Positions 46,801 to 58,694 of a stretch of 64,000 bases of DNA are shown here, piece after piece. Below the pieces are notes generated by a model. That model had not been told where the DNA came from. It did not search any database and was given only the letters and a program-made list of their open reading frames with translations. Positions within the stretch are counted from its first letter, which is position 1, and the number at the start of each line of letters is the position of its first letter. The stretch is from Staphylococcus xylosus NJ (GTDB lineage Bacteria; Bacillota; Bacilli; Staphylococcales; Staphylococcaceae): contig NZ_ANMR01000035.1 in assembly GCF_000338275.1 (NCBI RefSeq), forward strand, positions 104,103-168,102, written 5' to 3'. Position numbers and translations under genes: made by a program.

Positions 46801-48108
46801 TTAGCTTTTTACTTTAGTAGTGTTTAATCCTAATTTTTCTCTTAATGTACCTGCATTATATTCCCTTTGGACTAAACCTCTTTCTTCTAATATTGGAACA
46901 ACTTTATTTACAAATAGTTCAAATTGCGTAGGGTTTAACGGAGGCATTATATTAAATCCGTCGGCGGCACCACGAGTAAACCATTCTTCCATTCTGTCTG
47001 CCACATCTTCAGCCGTTCCTACAATAATATGATGACCTCTTGCACCAGCAACATGTTTCATGACGTCCTCTAACGTTGAATTATTCTTCTTCGCTGTGTC
47101 TTTAATAAGGTCTACACGACTTTGGATATTATTACCTTTATCTATATGAACATTTTCAAATGGGGTGCTTAATTCATAACCACTTAAATCTGTGTCACCT
47201 AAATAAGAAGATAATAATTCTAATCCCATCTCTGGAACTATCAAATCTTGTAATTCTTTATAGTGGGCTACAGCTTCTTCCCGTGTTTCTCCAATAAATG
47301 GGAAAATACCTGGCATGATAACAATTTCTTGTTCTGGACCTCGTTTTTCAGCAACTTGTTCTTTCAAATTATGAGCAAAAGCAACTGCATTATCGATATC
47401 ATTTTGTGCTGTAAACACAACTTCTGCATGTTTAGAGGCAAATGCAGTTCCTTTTTTAGAAGAACCAGCTTGAACAAGTAATGGATAACCTTGGGGTGAT
47501 TGCTCTATATTTAAAGGTCCTCTGACACTATAAAAATCTCCTTTATAGTTTATTGGTTCAGGTTGTTTTTCATCAAAGAACCCTCCAGCAGAGTGAAGTC
47601 GTTTTGGGCTAACATCTTGCCATGAATCCCACAATTGCTTGGATATATCAACAAATTCTTCCGCTTGATCGTATCTTAAGTCATGATCCGCATTATTTAC
47701 GCCACTAAAGTTTTTAGCTGTATTATTAATACCAGATGTCACAATATTCCACCCTGCTCTACCATCACTGTAATGATCTAAAGATGAAAAGATTCTAGCT
47801 AAGTTGAATGGCTCTGAAAATGAAGTAGAACCTGTCACGATTAAACCAAGATTTTTGGTTTCTCTAGCTATAATCGACATTAAGGAAATTGGCTCGAAAA
47901 ACGTAAACATATCTGGATGTGTTTTCTCATCAAGATATAAACTATCTGACATAAATAGAAAATCAAATTTTGCCTGTTCTAAAAGTTTTGCTTGTTCAAT
48001 TGTTTTTGTTAAATTCATGCCCCCGTGTACTAATGCATCTGGATGTCTACTACTAGCAACATGGTGACCAAAGCCCGTTAAAAAGTACCCTAATTTCATT
48101 CTTTTCAT
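46801..48108 (-). CDS. LLM-class flavin-dependent monooxygenase (NtaA/DszA/SnaA type)
   Basis: A 435-aa TIM-barrel enzyme using reduced FMN from a partner reductase. Family hallmarks are FDFLFMSDSLY, LDHYSDGRAGWNIVTSG, AEEFVDISKQLWDSW, LLVQAGSSKKGTAFASKHAE and PSEIVGTAEDVAD-like HHIIVGTAEDVADRMEEWF. The length is normal for the nitrilotriacetate/dibenzothiophene-sulfone monooxygenase group, which cleaves C-N or C-S bonds and often helps scavenge sulfur. No reductase or transporter is adjacent, so the substrate is open. The ATG follows GGAGGGATAAAG. Confidence 0.87.
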   Translation of the reverse strand: MKRMKLGYFLTGFGHHVASSRHPDALVHGGMNLTKTIEQAKLLEQAKFDFLFMSDSLYLDEKTHPDMFTFFEPISLMSIIARETKNLGLIVTGSTSFSEPFNLARIFSSLDHYSDGRAGWNIVTSGINNTAKNFSGVNNADHDLRYDQAEEFVDISKQLWDSWQDVSPKRLHSAGGFFDEKQPEPINYKGDFYSVRGPLNIEQSPQGYPLLVQAGSSKKGTAFASKHAEVVFTAQNDIDNAVAFAHNLKEQVAEKRGPEQEIVIMPGIFPFIGETREEAVAHYKELQDLIVPEMGLELLSSYLGDTDLSGYELSTPFENVHIDKGNNIQSRVDLIKDTAKKNNSTLEDVMKHVAGARGHHIIVGTAEDVADRMEEWFTRGAADGFNIMPPLNPTQFELFVNKVVPILEERGLVQREYNAGTLREKLGLNTTKVKS

Positions 48109-48220
48109 CTTTATCCCTCCATATTTTATTATTCCGATTAAATTAATATGAATTATATTATCATTATATATTTATAGAGTCAATTTACAATTTTAAAAAA
48201 TAATTATTTCAAAAGAAAAA

Positions 48221-48245
48221 CCCACCAACAAAATTTGTTGATGGG
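48221..48245 (-). terminator. Hairpin downstream of the mscS-like remnant
   Basis: CCCACCAACAAA pairs with TTTGTTGATGGG with one mismatch, and TTTTTC follows on the minus strand. It lies about 50 bases beyond the stop of the remnant and is probably its original terminator. Confidence 0.65.
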
Positions 48246-48294
48246 TTTGATGGATGCTTTATATAAATATTTGTAAAATGTAACTTTTATATGT

Positions 48295-48474
48295 TTATAC
48301 TTCTGGTTCTTCAAATTTAACTAATGTTGGTTTCGGTGTTGAGATACCTTCTTCATTGAAATAGTGTACAATTTCTTTACATAATAATCTTTATCCTAGG
48401 AAACGCATACCTGGTTGAACATGCGTTAAGAGTTTAATCACCATTTGACTACCATACAAAATGATTTCTTTGAT
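48295..48474 (-). pseudogene. Remnant of an MscS-type mechanosensitive channel C-terminus
   Basis: The minus frame encodes about 59 codons: EIILYGSQMVIKLLTHVQPG, MRFLG, a TAA stop at 48391-48393, then RLLCKEIVHYFNEEGISTPK and a normal end at 48295. This looks like the cytoplasmic C-terminus of small-conductance mechanosensitive channels; the stop replaces a codon that is probably Glu (GAA to TAA). The rest of the gene upstream is missing. It is a truncated, dead copy with its terminator still in place. Confidence 0.65.
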
Positions 48475-48543
48475 TTATTAAACATACCTGAAAGTTTAAA
48501 AACTAATAATAAAAAAAATATTATTTCACTACTGTTTTTATTA

Positions 48544-49419
48544 TTACTCAACTTTTCCAGTTGAAGGATTAAACTGCTTAATTGATTGTTTTCTTAGTTC
48601 ATCTTTTTGCGCATCACTCATATCATAGTTATTATTATATAGTGTCGCTTCCCAACTACCATACATTGGATTAGGGAAAATGATGTATTTCTTACCAAAA
48701 TCTTCTTTATGCTGTTGCACAAACTTTTCACGCTCTGCTGCATTAGGCTTTTTAGGGTCCCCGAAGTCTAATAGGTTATCACCAAATAACATTACTAGCT
48801 TATGATCTTTTTCTACTATTTGTCTTCTAGGTTCCTTACTCTTATCATTTTTACTTTTAAGCAAGATGTGATTATCTGTTGCTTGTGGGATTCCTTGCTT
48901 TTTCAAGTTTTTTTGAGTTGCTTTAAAATCTTTTTCTTTGTCTCTATCAGAAATATAGTAAATATCTACGCCTTTTTTATCAGCATATTTCAAAAATGAT
49001 TTAGCGCCATATACAGGTTTTGCTTTAGCTGCCTGTATCCATTCATGCCAGCCTTCTGGATATGATGTATTATTTATAGACGCGTAACCTTGATAAGGTG
49101 AATTATCTAGAACTGTTTCATCTAAATCAAGCGCGATTGCGAGTTTATGTTTACCTTTATTTTTCTCAAGCTCTTTGTCTAATTGTACTTTAGCACTATT
49201 ATAACCTTGTAAGTAAAGTGCCTTAGCTTCTGCTGAATTTTGATACCATGAAACTGCCATAATATTTTCAGAGCCAAGATTGGTTTGCTCTTGTTGTTCC
49301 ATTACCGGTGCAGTTGATTCATTTGCATGTGCAAGAGTAGTATATGTAGTTAGTGGTGTCGCAATTGTAAATACAGTTGCAAGTGAAATAGATATGACAG
49401 ATTTTGAAAATTTATTCAA
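48544..49419 (-). CDS. sapS: Secreted acid phosphatase, class C/HAD (SapS-like)
   Basis: A 291-aa secreted protein. The signal peptide ends near residue 31 (LTTYTTLAHA-NES). The mature enzyme has the HAD nucleophile motif AIALDLDETVLDNSPYQG, the second motif YYISDRDKEKDF and the acidic third motif MLFGDNLLDFGDP. The order and spacing match S. aureus SapS and lipoprotein e(P4)-type phosphatases, which release phosphate from nucleotides outside the cell. There is no lipobox, so it is released or wall-associated. The start is TTG after GAGGTGAG. It belongs to a run of secreted phosphatase-related genes on this strand. Confidence 0.88.
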   Translation of the reverse strand: MNKFSKSVISISLATVFTIATPLTTYTTLAHANESTAPVMEQQEQTNLGSENIMAVSWYQNSAEAKALYLQGYNSAKVQLDKELEKNKGKHKLAIALDLDETVLDNSPYQGYASINNTSYPEGWHEWIQAAKAKPVYGAKSFLKYADKKGVDIYYISDRDKEKDFKATQKNLKKQGIPQATDNHILLKSKNDKSKEPRRQIVEKDHKLVMLFGDNLLDFGDPKKPNAAEREKFVQQHKEDFGKKYIIFPNPMYGSWEATLYNNNYDMSDAQKDELRKQSIKQFNPSTGKVE

Positions 49420-49555
49420 GTGCTCACCTCATTTAGTTAATATATTTCAAAGCATATAATAAATTTCAAAAAAAGTGAATACCTATTTCTATTCATATAT
49501 TATAAAGTTTTATAGCATTGCTTTATGCTTTTCGTATAATGTAGTTTATTTTCAT

Positions 49556-49600
49556 ATAAAAACCCCTGAAGTCAGATTTTTAAACTCCAACTTCAGGGGT
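49556..49600. terminator. Terminator between lipoprotein gene and sapS
   Basis: ACCCCTGAAGT pairs perfectly with ACTTCAGGGGT and is followed on the minus strand by TTTTTATATG. It separates sapS transcriptionally from the genes upstream of it. Confidence 0.85.
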
Positions 49601-49706
49601 ACAATTTTATTTATTCTGCGATTTTCTCACTTGATACATCACTAAGTCTCTAATTACATTTAGTAATTATACAAATATATCATTATCTTTCTGATTATTA
49701 TTTCCA

Positions 49707-50375
49707 CTAATATTTCTTCAATAGCTCACTATAAAAATCGTTAAGTGCTTTGTTATCACTTACTTTGAACATCTGATTTGGACTTAAGTTTGGGTCTTTC
49801 CCATTATGATCTTTAGGTGCAAAACCAGATGACAGTGTAACATCTTTTGAATCTTTAAATATATATTCATACACTTTGCCATTATCTGCAAATAAATATT
49901 TAGTTACGGGTTTATTAATATCAGCGACCGTACTATACCCTTCAATATTTGATAAGTTTTTTGAAGCTTTATCTATACCAGTTATCCCTTCATTTGATGT
50001 GTAAGTTACTGCGCCTGTCACAGTATGTAAATCAAAAGCTTTCGGCCCTGGTTTATCCTTATTAATTACTTGAATTTCCCCACCTTCAGTACCTGCATAC
50101 CAATCCCCGTCAGACATACTACCACTACCGAAATAGCGATTTGACACTGCCTTATCATTGTTTTTTTCATTCTTCGCAAGCCAAGACAAGACTTCTTTTT
50201 TTATTTCCTTTTTATCTTTGTCTGATATAGATGCTTTAGATGTTTTTTTCTGGTTAGCACTTTTAGTAGCTTTAGCCTTTTCACCTGATTGTTGAGTTGC
50301 TTCTTCACTATTACAAGCAGCTAACACCATACAAGATAAAACTAATATTGCTAAGTATCTTATTGCTTGTTTCAT
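49707..50375 (-). CDS. Lipoprotein of unknown function
   Basis: A 222-aa lipoprotein with lipobox VLAAC (Cys21) and a Lys/Ser/Thr-rich linker to about residue 60. A mature domain with GSGSMSDGDWYAGTEGGEIQV, FDLHTVTGAVTYTSNEG and VTKYLFADNGKVYEYIF follows. I do not recognise a named family. It sits between a purple-acid-phosphatase-like gene and sapS; 79 bases and a weak hairpin separate it from the former, so the two may be co-transcribed. A role near extracellular phosphate handling is only suggested by position. Confidence 0.7.
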   Translation of the reverse strand: MKQAIRYLAILVLSCMVLAACNSEEATQQSGEKAKATKSANQKKTSKASISDKDKKEIKKEVLSWLAKNEKNNDKAVSNRYFGSGSMSDGDWYAGTEGGEIQVINKDKPGPKAFDLHTVTGAVTYTSNEGITGIDKASKNLSNIEGYSTVADINKPVTKYLFADNGKVYEYIFKDSKDVTLSSGFAPKDHNGKDPNLSPNQMFKVSDNKALNDFYSELLKKY

Positions 50376-50454
50376 TATTTATCAATCCTCAATTTCCTGG
50401 GAAATCAAGAGGCCTAAGCTAGACTATTATCCTCTAACTTAGGCGTTGATTTAA

Positions 50455-52266
50455 TTATTTATTATCTTTTTGAATACCAAATTCATCAACTAGTTCAACA
50501 TTACGCTGTTCACCTTTACTAATGTCACCATTTAATTGATAAATTTTAACTTTCAATGTATTGCCTTCAACTTCATAGACTGAGAAGTTTTGTGAAGAAG
50601 AATCACGGTTATTTGAGTGACTATCTTTAAAGGCATCTGTTTCTTGAGGTTGCTCACCTAATTTAAATAGGCTGTTATAGTGTTCTAAATCTTTTTCAGT
50701 TAACCAACTTAATTCTGGTCTCACCTTTTTAATATGTTCTAAAGAACGGTCATAAATACTATCATATTCTTTTGTTCCACCTGTATTTGGCAACACATAC
50801 ACAGAACCTTTGGGATTATCATAATATGTTACGTTATCTTGGCCTACAAATTGTTTAGTATCTTCTTTTTTAGCATTCACGAAACTGTTTTTCGTCGATG
50901 TATGTTCTAGTGGATGTGTACGTGATAATACATGATCATGACCTTGTAAGACTAAATCTACATCTAACTCGTCGATTTCTTTTGTTAACTCTTCTCTAAT
51001 TTTCTTCACATCTTTGTCTGATAAAGCGTGATAAGACTTAGAGTACATTGGTTTGTGTAGATTTAATACTACCCAGTTCGAACCATTATCACGTGCTTTT
51101 TTGATGTCTTTCTTAATCCATTCCATTTGTTTTTTGCCAATTGCTTTTTCGTCTGGGTTGTCTTTAGATTTTTTATTGTCATTTGTATTTGCAACAACCA
51201 TGTGTGCGCCATTGTAATCAAACGAATAGTAAGAACCACCATTTACAGCGTCATTTTCTTTTGGTACGTTCACGTGCTCATTAAATTTAGTTAATAGTTT
51301 TTCATCTTCTTCATTTAATGCATATTCATCATGATTTCCTGCTGTAGCTACAACTGGTAATGACATGAATGACGGACGCGATTGTTTATATAAATCTTTC
51401 CATTCATCTTCAACTTCTGCTGTTTCAATAAAGTCACCTGTGTGTAAAGCAAAGCTAGGATCTCCAGCCGTTTGAATAGCATTTTTCAATGTATCTGCAC
51501 CAAATGTAGCTTCATTTCTTACATTTTCATTCCAAAATGCATTTTGCGTATCTGTATATTGTACAAAATTAAATGGGTCGCCTTTCTTGCCTGCTGTTTT
51601 AAACTGTCCAACTTGGCTCTTTTTACCATCATCACTTCCTACTTTATAGTAGTACTTCGTATTCGGTTTTAAATCTTTTGCTTGAGCTTTGTATGTATAC
51701 TCTGCTTCAGTTATCAAGCTTGTTTTACCATGCTTGTCACCACTCATCCATTCTGGTCCGCCAGCATGTTTATCTGTATAATAACCATTCACTTTTTCTT
51801 TACCGTCTTTACCTTTTACTGGTTCACCTTCATCATTTTTAACAATATCTTTAAAAATGATATTTCCATGTTTATCTCTTTCAAGATACTTTGAATCTAC
51901 TTTTTGAGCATCTGCATCAAATGATTTAGCATTTTTAAAGTTCTTAGACTCTGAGACCCATACTTTGGAATCATTAAATTCATCTGATGTATACCAGCTA
52001 AAACCCATTTCTGACTGTGGATTACCCTTTATATTTGTAATAATTCGATTAGGTTTGTTTTGCCTTTTGATATCTTCAACTTTAGGCTTTTTATCTAAAA
52101 GTTTTATTTTGTTATTACTCTCTTGTTTAGTTGTTGGATTGGCATTATCGGCAGCCTTCTCTGATTCACTTGCGTGTACTGCTTGTGGTGTAGCAATAAG
52201 ACTAAATAATAAGACTAAACTCGCTGCAGCGCGGAAAGCAATCGATTGATGTTTCTTCTGATTCAT
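50455..52266 (-). CDS. Secreted purple-acid-phosphatase-like metallophosphoesterase
   Basis: A 603-aa secreted enzyme with a signal peptide to about residue 31 (ATPQAVHAS). An N-terminal fibronectin-like domain (NPQSEMGFSWYTSDEFNDSK, LKPNTKYYYKVGSDDGKKSQ) is typical of purple acid phosphatases. The dinuclear-metal core shows YTDTQNAFW, LHTGDFIETAEVEDEW, ATAGNHDEYAL, LNLHKPMYS and LQGHDHVLSRTHP, which cover the usual Asp, Asn and His ligands. An upstream in-frame ATG includes the SD AGAGGAGG, so the ATG six bases after it is the start. It likely frees phosphate outside the cell. Confidence 0.9.
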   Translation of the reverse strand: MNQKKHQSIAFRAAASLVLLFSLIATPQAVHASESEKAADNANPTTKQESNNKIKLLDKKPKVEDIKRQNKPNRIITNIKGNPQSEMGFSWYTSDEFNDSKVWVSESKNFKNAKSFDADAQKVDSKYLERDKHGNIIFKDIVKNDEGEPVKGKDGKEKVNGYYTDKHAGGPEWMSGDKHGKTSLITEAEYTYKAQAKDLKPNTKYYYKVGSDDGKKSQVGQFKTAGKKGDPFNFVQYTDTQNAFWNENVRNEATFGADTLKNAIQTAGDPSFALHTGDFIETAEVEDEWKDLYKQSRPSFMSLPVVATAGNHDEYALNEEDEKLLTKFNEHVNVPKENDAVNGGSYYSFDYNGAHMVVANTNDNKKSKDNPDEKAIGKKQMEWIKKDIKKARDNGSNWVVLNLHKPMYSKSYHALSDKDVKKIREELTKEIDELDVDLVLQGHDHVLSRTHPLEHTSTKNSFVNAKKEDTKQFVGQDNVTYYDNPKGSVYVLPNTGGTKEYDSIYDRSLEHIKKVRPELSWLTEKDLEHYNSLFKLGEQPQETDAFKDSHSNNRDSSSQNFSVYEVEGNTLKVKIYQLNGDISKGEQRNVELVDEFGIQKDNK

Positions 52267-52508
52267 ATAATTCCTCCTCTGACAATTCATATCACTCTCT
52301 CCCCACTACCTTAACATTACTATTTTAAGACTATATTAATTACATATATTATTTGTAAATATGACATTAAGTCTATATATTATTATAAATATACAATTGT
52401 CATTTGATTATAGTTATATTTTATAGAATTTATAGACTGTGAACCTATATTGCATTTATCTTTTAACAAGAAGATTGTTGGATTATGTTATCCATTTACA
52501 AAACAAAA

Positions 52509-52538
52509 AGAGAACCAAATATAAATACTTGGTTCTCT
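52509..52538 (-). terminator. Terminator after bglA
   Basis: AGAGAACCAA pairs with TTGGTTCTCT (10 perfect pairs) and is followed on the minus strand by TTTTTGTTTTG. Confidence 0.85.
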
Positions 52539-52544
52539 AGCTAT

Positions 52545-55840
<3,296 letters not shown>

Positions 55841-55870
55841 TTAAGTCACTCCCATCTTATTTAGAACAAT

Positions 55871-55942
55871 AAAAAAGAGACCTAAACCATAAATAGACAT
55901 ACTTATCCCCAGATAAAATCGTCTATTAATGGCTTAGGTCTC
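55871..55942 (-). terminator. LicT-controlled terminator in the bglP leader
   Basis: On the minus strand GAGACCTAAGCCAT...AGAC pairs with GTCT...ATGGTTTAGGTCTC and is followed by TTTTTTATT. Its 5' arm overlaps the RAT site, so the two structures are mutually exclusive. Confidence 0.9.
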
Positions 55943-55964
55943 GCCTGCCGAACAGTTACAATCC
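55937..55964 (-). promoter_or_regulatory. Ribonucleic antiterminator (RAT) for LicT
   Basis: The minus-strand RNA reads GGATTGTAACTGTTCGGCAG followed by GCGAGACC. It matches the LicT/SacY RAT consensus (GGATTGTTACTG...GGCAGGCAAAACC) closely. When LicT binds, the stem-loop stops the downstream terminator from forming and bglP-bglA is transcribed. Confidence 0.9.
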
Positions 55965-56017
55965 TAAACAATTAATTGTTTATTTTGTTTTCTTTACATT
56001 AATCTACCACATAATTA

Positions 56018-56860
56018 TTAATTGTCAACGCTTTCATTTCTAGAAATTAATCTTTGGATATGAATCGTTAAGTATAATGCTTCGTCATGTGTCATTTCAT
56101 GTTGATACTTTTTCATTAAAAATGATTCAATCTTCTTCACACACCTAAACGCATCTTTATACTTTTCTTTCACGATTTCATAGAGTTCCATTTCACTTGT
56201 ATTAAGTGGGTTCTTAGTATAAATACGTTGTGCTAAAAATTTTAAATGGGTTACAAATCTAAAATAAGTTAGGCTTTCTTCATCAAACTCTAATCTAAAA
56301 TGATATTTAATTAAACTTAAGATATTTCGTACCATTTCAGTCACTTGGTTGTAATCCGCTAAATTATTATGTTCTGCATTGAGCAAATGAATCGCGATGA
56401 ACGCTGCTTCATCAACTGGTAATTTAACAGCTGCACTTTCATCAATCCATTCCAAAGCACGTATCCCAATCTCGTACTCAGTAGGGTAGAATTTTTTAAT
56501 TTCCCATAATAAGCCGTTTTTTATCGTCATACCTTGTTGTTGACGCTCAATTGCAAAGTTTATATGATCTGTGAGTGCGACATAAATCGTATCACTCAAG
56601 TCTTTATGATATTCAACCTTAGCAACCTCAATAATCTTCTCAACTGCTTGAACAACCTCGATTGGCACTTCGATTAATAACGTTTTGAAACGTTCTGATA
56701 TCTCTTGACTACTTAAATCAAAAATCTTATCAATCTTCGATTCTTCTACGATATCTCCTTCGTGTTTTTGAAACCCGATCCCTTTTCCCATAACGACACG
56801 CTCTTGTTTATTGTGCAGAACACTAATCACATTGTTATTTATGATTTTATTTATTTTCAT
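56018..56860 (-). CDS. licT: BglG/LicT-family transcription antiterminator
   Basis: A 280-aa RNA-binding regulator. The N-terminal CAT domain is at residues 1-55 (MKINKIINNNVISVLHNKQE, VVMGKGIGFQKHEGD). Two PTS-regulation domains follow: PRD1 with LTDHINFAIERQQQG and AAFIAIHLLNAEHN, PRD2 with RFVTHLKFLAQRIY and ALYLTIHIQRLISR, each carrying phosphorylatable His. BglP and HPr would set its activity by phosphorylation. An in-frame upstream start contains the SD AAGGGGTG; the ATG after it is used. It is encoded immediately ahead of bglP. Confidence 0.93.
   Translation of the reverse strand: MKINKIINNNVISVLHNKQERVVMGKGIGFQKHEGDIVEESKIDKIFDLSSQEISERFKTLLIEVPIEVVQAVEKIIEVAKVEYHKDLSDTIYVALTDHINFAIERQQQGMTIKNGLLWEIKKFYPTEYEIGIRALEWIDESAAVKLPVDEAAFIAIHLLNAEHNNLADYNQVTEMVRNILSLIKYHFRLEFDEESLTYFRFVTHLKFLAQRIYTKNPLNTSEMELYEIVKEKYKDAFRCVKKIESFLMKKYQHEMTHDEALYLTIHIQRLISRNESVDN
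56023..56037 (-). promoter_or_regulatory. cre site overlapping the bglP promoter
   Basis: ATGAAAGCGTTGACA on the minus strand matches the CcpA consensus WTGNAANCGNWNNCW at every fixed position. The last six bases are also a TTGACA -35 box, and a TAGATT -10-like box follows at 16 bases. The site lies inside the last codons of licT, so CcpA could block bglPA without blocking licT initiation. Confidence 0.8.
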
Positions 56861-57141
56861 ATAACACCCCTTATGGTAGTAAATACATTTTGCCACATGG
56901 GTACTGGAAATATCAATATGATATTGGGTGACAGAAGCAATAATGTTTCAGTTAATTCAAATCACAAAATTTTAACAAACAAAAAATTAATTCATTTTTT
57001 AACAACAGGGTTAATTGTGATAAATACCAATGTATCTTAATTACATAAAAAAACGGATAACCTCTTTAATTAAAGAAATTATCCGTCCTATATATTTCTA
57101 AGATATTGATTTTCTATCTTTTTCAATTTATCTTCTTATTT

Positions 57142-57780
57142 TTATATTTCTTCTCCAACAACTGTAAAGCGTTCATTTTTATGTTGTGGGTTTTCAATTT
57201 CGTCTAAAATTGCTATTGCAAAGTCTGAGTAACTAATATAGCTATTTCCTTTAGAGTTAACTAATAAATTATCTTTACCTGATTGGTAACTTCCAGTTCT
57301 TATACCTTCCGCATTAAAATCAGCAGACGGGCTAAGGAATGTCCAAATTATACCTTTGGAATCTTTTAAATCTTGTAAATTTCTGCCTTGTCCTTTAGCA
57401 GTTGGTAAGAATATTTCTGGGAATTCTGATGTATCTATTAACTTAATTGTTTGTTGTTCATCAACATATAAACTACCAGCGCCACCTACGACGATAATTC
57501 TTGTATCAGTACCTTTTAACGCTTCAATTAATGAACGACCAGCTATTACATGTGCATCTTCTTCACCAAGCGGCGCCCCAAATGCATTAACAACAACGTC
57601 TAACTTTTCTAGATCTTCTGAAGTAATTTCAGTTACTTCTTTCTCTAATATATTTACATTATTATTTGCTAGTTTTGAGGCATTTCTAACTATTGCTGTT
57701 ATATCATGTTCTCTTTCGATTGCTTCTTCTAGTACTAAGCTTCCGATTTTTCCAGTTGCTCCAATAATTCCAATTTTCAT
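57142..57780 (-). CDS. NAD(P)-binding atypical SDR (YwnB-like)
   Basis: A 212-aa protein with MKIGIIGATGKIGSLVLEEA at the N-terminus, the GxxGxxG nucleotide loop of NmrA-like atypical SDRs. It continues DVVVNAFGAPLGEEDAHVIA, RIIVVGGAGSLYVDE and WTFLSPSADFNAEGIRTGSY. The classical YxxxK catalytic pair is not evident. The gene lies downstream of an Rrf2 regulator gene on the same strand, the same pairing as ywnA-ywnB in Bacillus, and a long palindrome lies between them. It is probably a stress-linked redox sensor or quinone/aldehyde reductase; the substrate is unknown. Confidence 0.82.
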   Translation of the reverse strand: MKIGIIGATGKIGSLVLEEAIEREHDITAIVRNASKLANNNVNILEKEVTEITSEDLEKLDVVVNAFGAPLGEEDAHVIAGRSLIEALKGTDTRIIVVGGAGSLYVDEQQTIKLIDTSEFPEIFLPTAKGQGRNLQDLKDSKGIIWTFLSPSADFNAEGIRTGSYQSGKDNLLVNSKGNSYISYSDFAIAILDEIENPQHKNERFTVVGEEI

Positions 57781-57921
57781 AATAAATTCCTCCTAATTTT
57801 TGTAATTGCGAATTCACTTAACTACACTCATAATAACCATTTGTAATGGCTAAATAATATTTTTCTTTTAATAAAATTTATTAAGGCGATTAATAATTTT
57901 GGTAAAATTTCCGTTCATTCA

Positions 57922-57954
57922 ATCTTGTAATTGTAACAGTTACAGTTACAAGAT
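57922..57954. promoter_or_regulatory. Long palindrome upstream of the SDR gene, Rrf2 operator candidate
   Basis: A 33-bp palindrome with one mismatched pair (plus the central base): half-site ATCTTGTAA.TGTAAC facing GTTACA.TTACAAGAT. It is located between the Rrf2 gene stop and the SDR gene. The GTAAC/GTTAC elements recur at the Rrf2 promoter, which suggests one protein binds both. Confidence 0.65.
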
Positions 57955-57970
57955 AGGAGAACGGATATGT

Positions 57971-58408
57971 TTATCCGTTATTTACAAGAATCTTATTTAC
58001 GATATTTTCTAATGTCACATTTTTCAATACTGACTCCATTGCCTCTTGGGCACTTTCTAAGATAACTTCTAATACAATTTGTATGTTTGCACCAACAGTA
58101 CAATTAATATTAGTATCTTCATGTATTTGAAATAAATTTCCTTTTTCAACCACTTCTACAGCTTTATAAACATCAAACAGTGTAATCTCATCTAATGGCC
58201 TTAAAAGTCTCACACCTGAATTACCTCGAGATACCTCAATAAAACCTGCATCTTTAAGTTTCCCCATTAATCTGCGAATAACTACTGGATTCGTATTGAC
58301 ACTTTCTGCTATCTGACTAGAAGTTAAAGTATATTCTTTTTCTATTTTTATTAAAGTCAATATATGCACAGCAACTGTAAAGCGACTACTTATTTTAATA
58401 TTAACCAC
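57971..58408 (-). CDS. Rrf2-family regulator (YwnA-like)
   Basis: A winged-helix regulator of about 142-145 aa. The start region ISSRFTVAVHILTLIKIEKE, the recognition part NTNPVVIRRLMGKLKDAGFI and EVSRGNSGVRLLRPLDEITL are standard Rrf2 features. Only one Cys (CTVGA) is present, so an Fe-S cluster of the IscR type is unlikely. The GTG at 58408 is the conventional start, but it lies inside the SD GAGGTGG. An ATT at 58399, six bases after that SD, would give the normal family N-terminus (M)KISSRF. Its perfect-consensus promoter overlaps palindromes, which implies autorepression. Confidence 0.85.
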   Translation of the reverse strand: MVNIKISSRFTVAVHILTLIKIEKEYTLTSSQIAESVNTNPVVIRRLMGKLKDAGFIEVSRGNSGVRLLRPLDEITLFDVYKAVEVVEKGNLFQIHEDTNINCTVGANIQIVLEVILESAQEAMESVLKNVTLENIVNKILVNNG

Positions 58409-58412
58409 CTCA

Positions 58413-58448
58413 TGTAACCATTATAGTTACAACTGTAATTACTGTCAA
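58413..58448 (-). promoter_or_regulatory. Consensus promoter with overlapping operator for the Rrf2 gene
   Basis: On the minus strand TTGACA (58448-58443), a 17-base spacer and TATAAT (58425-58420) form an exact SigA consensus. The spacer and downstream edge contain TTACA-AC-TGTAA and GTAAC-N7-GTTAC palindromes that share elements with the 57922-57954 palindrome. Such a strong promoter would need a strong repressor. Transcription would start near 58413. Confidence 0.8.
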
Positions 58449-58694
58449 TCAATTTTAGTTGTTCATTAAAACATTATACCTTTCAACATACGTAAAAAAG
58501 CGATGAATATAGCTATATATAGATCTCGTACTTACCACGCAAGACGTCGTCTATTGTGCTAATCAATGTGATGAAATTATTTTTTGGGTAAAATCAGAAG
58601 AATCTACTGTAGTCAATCGTATGAGGTGGCAAAATGAAGCCTATTGTTATTTAATAAATATAAAAACAATAGGCTTTTTACTAGTTTGTAATAT

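Noticed and set aside
56861..57040. Search for a second RAT site upstream of licT
   Set aside because: No GGATTG...GGCAGGC-like sequence or competing terminator was found.
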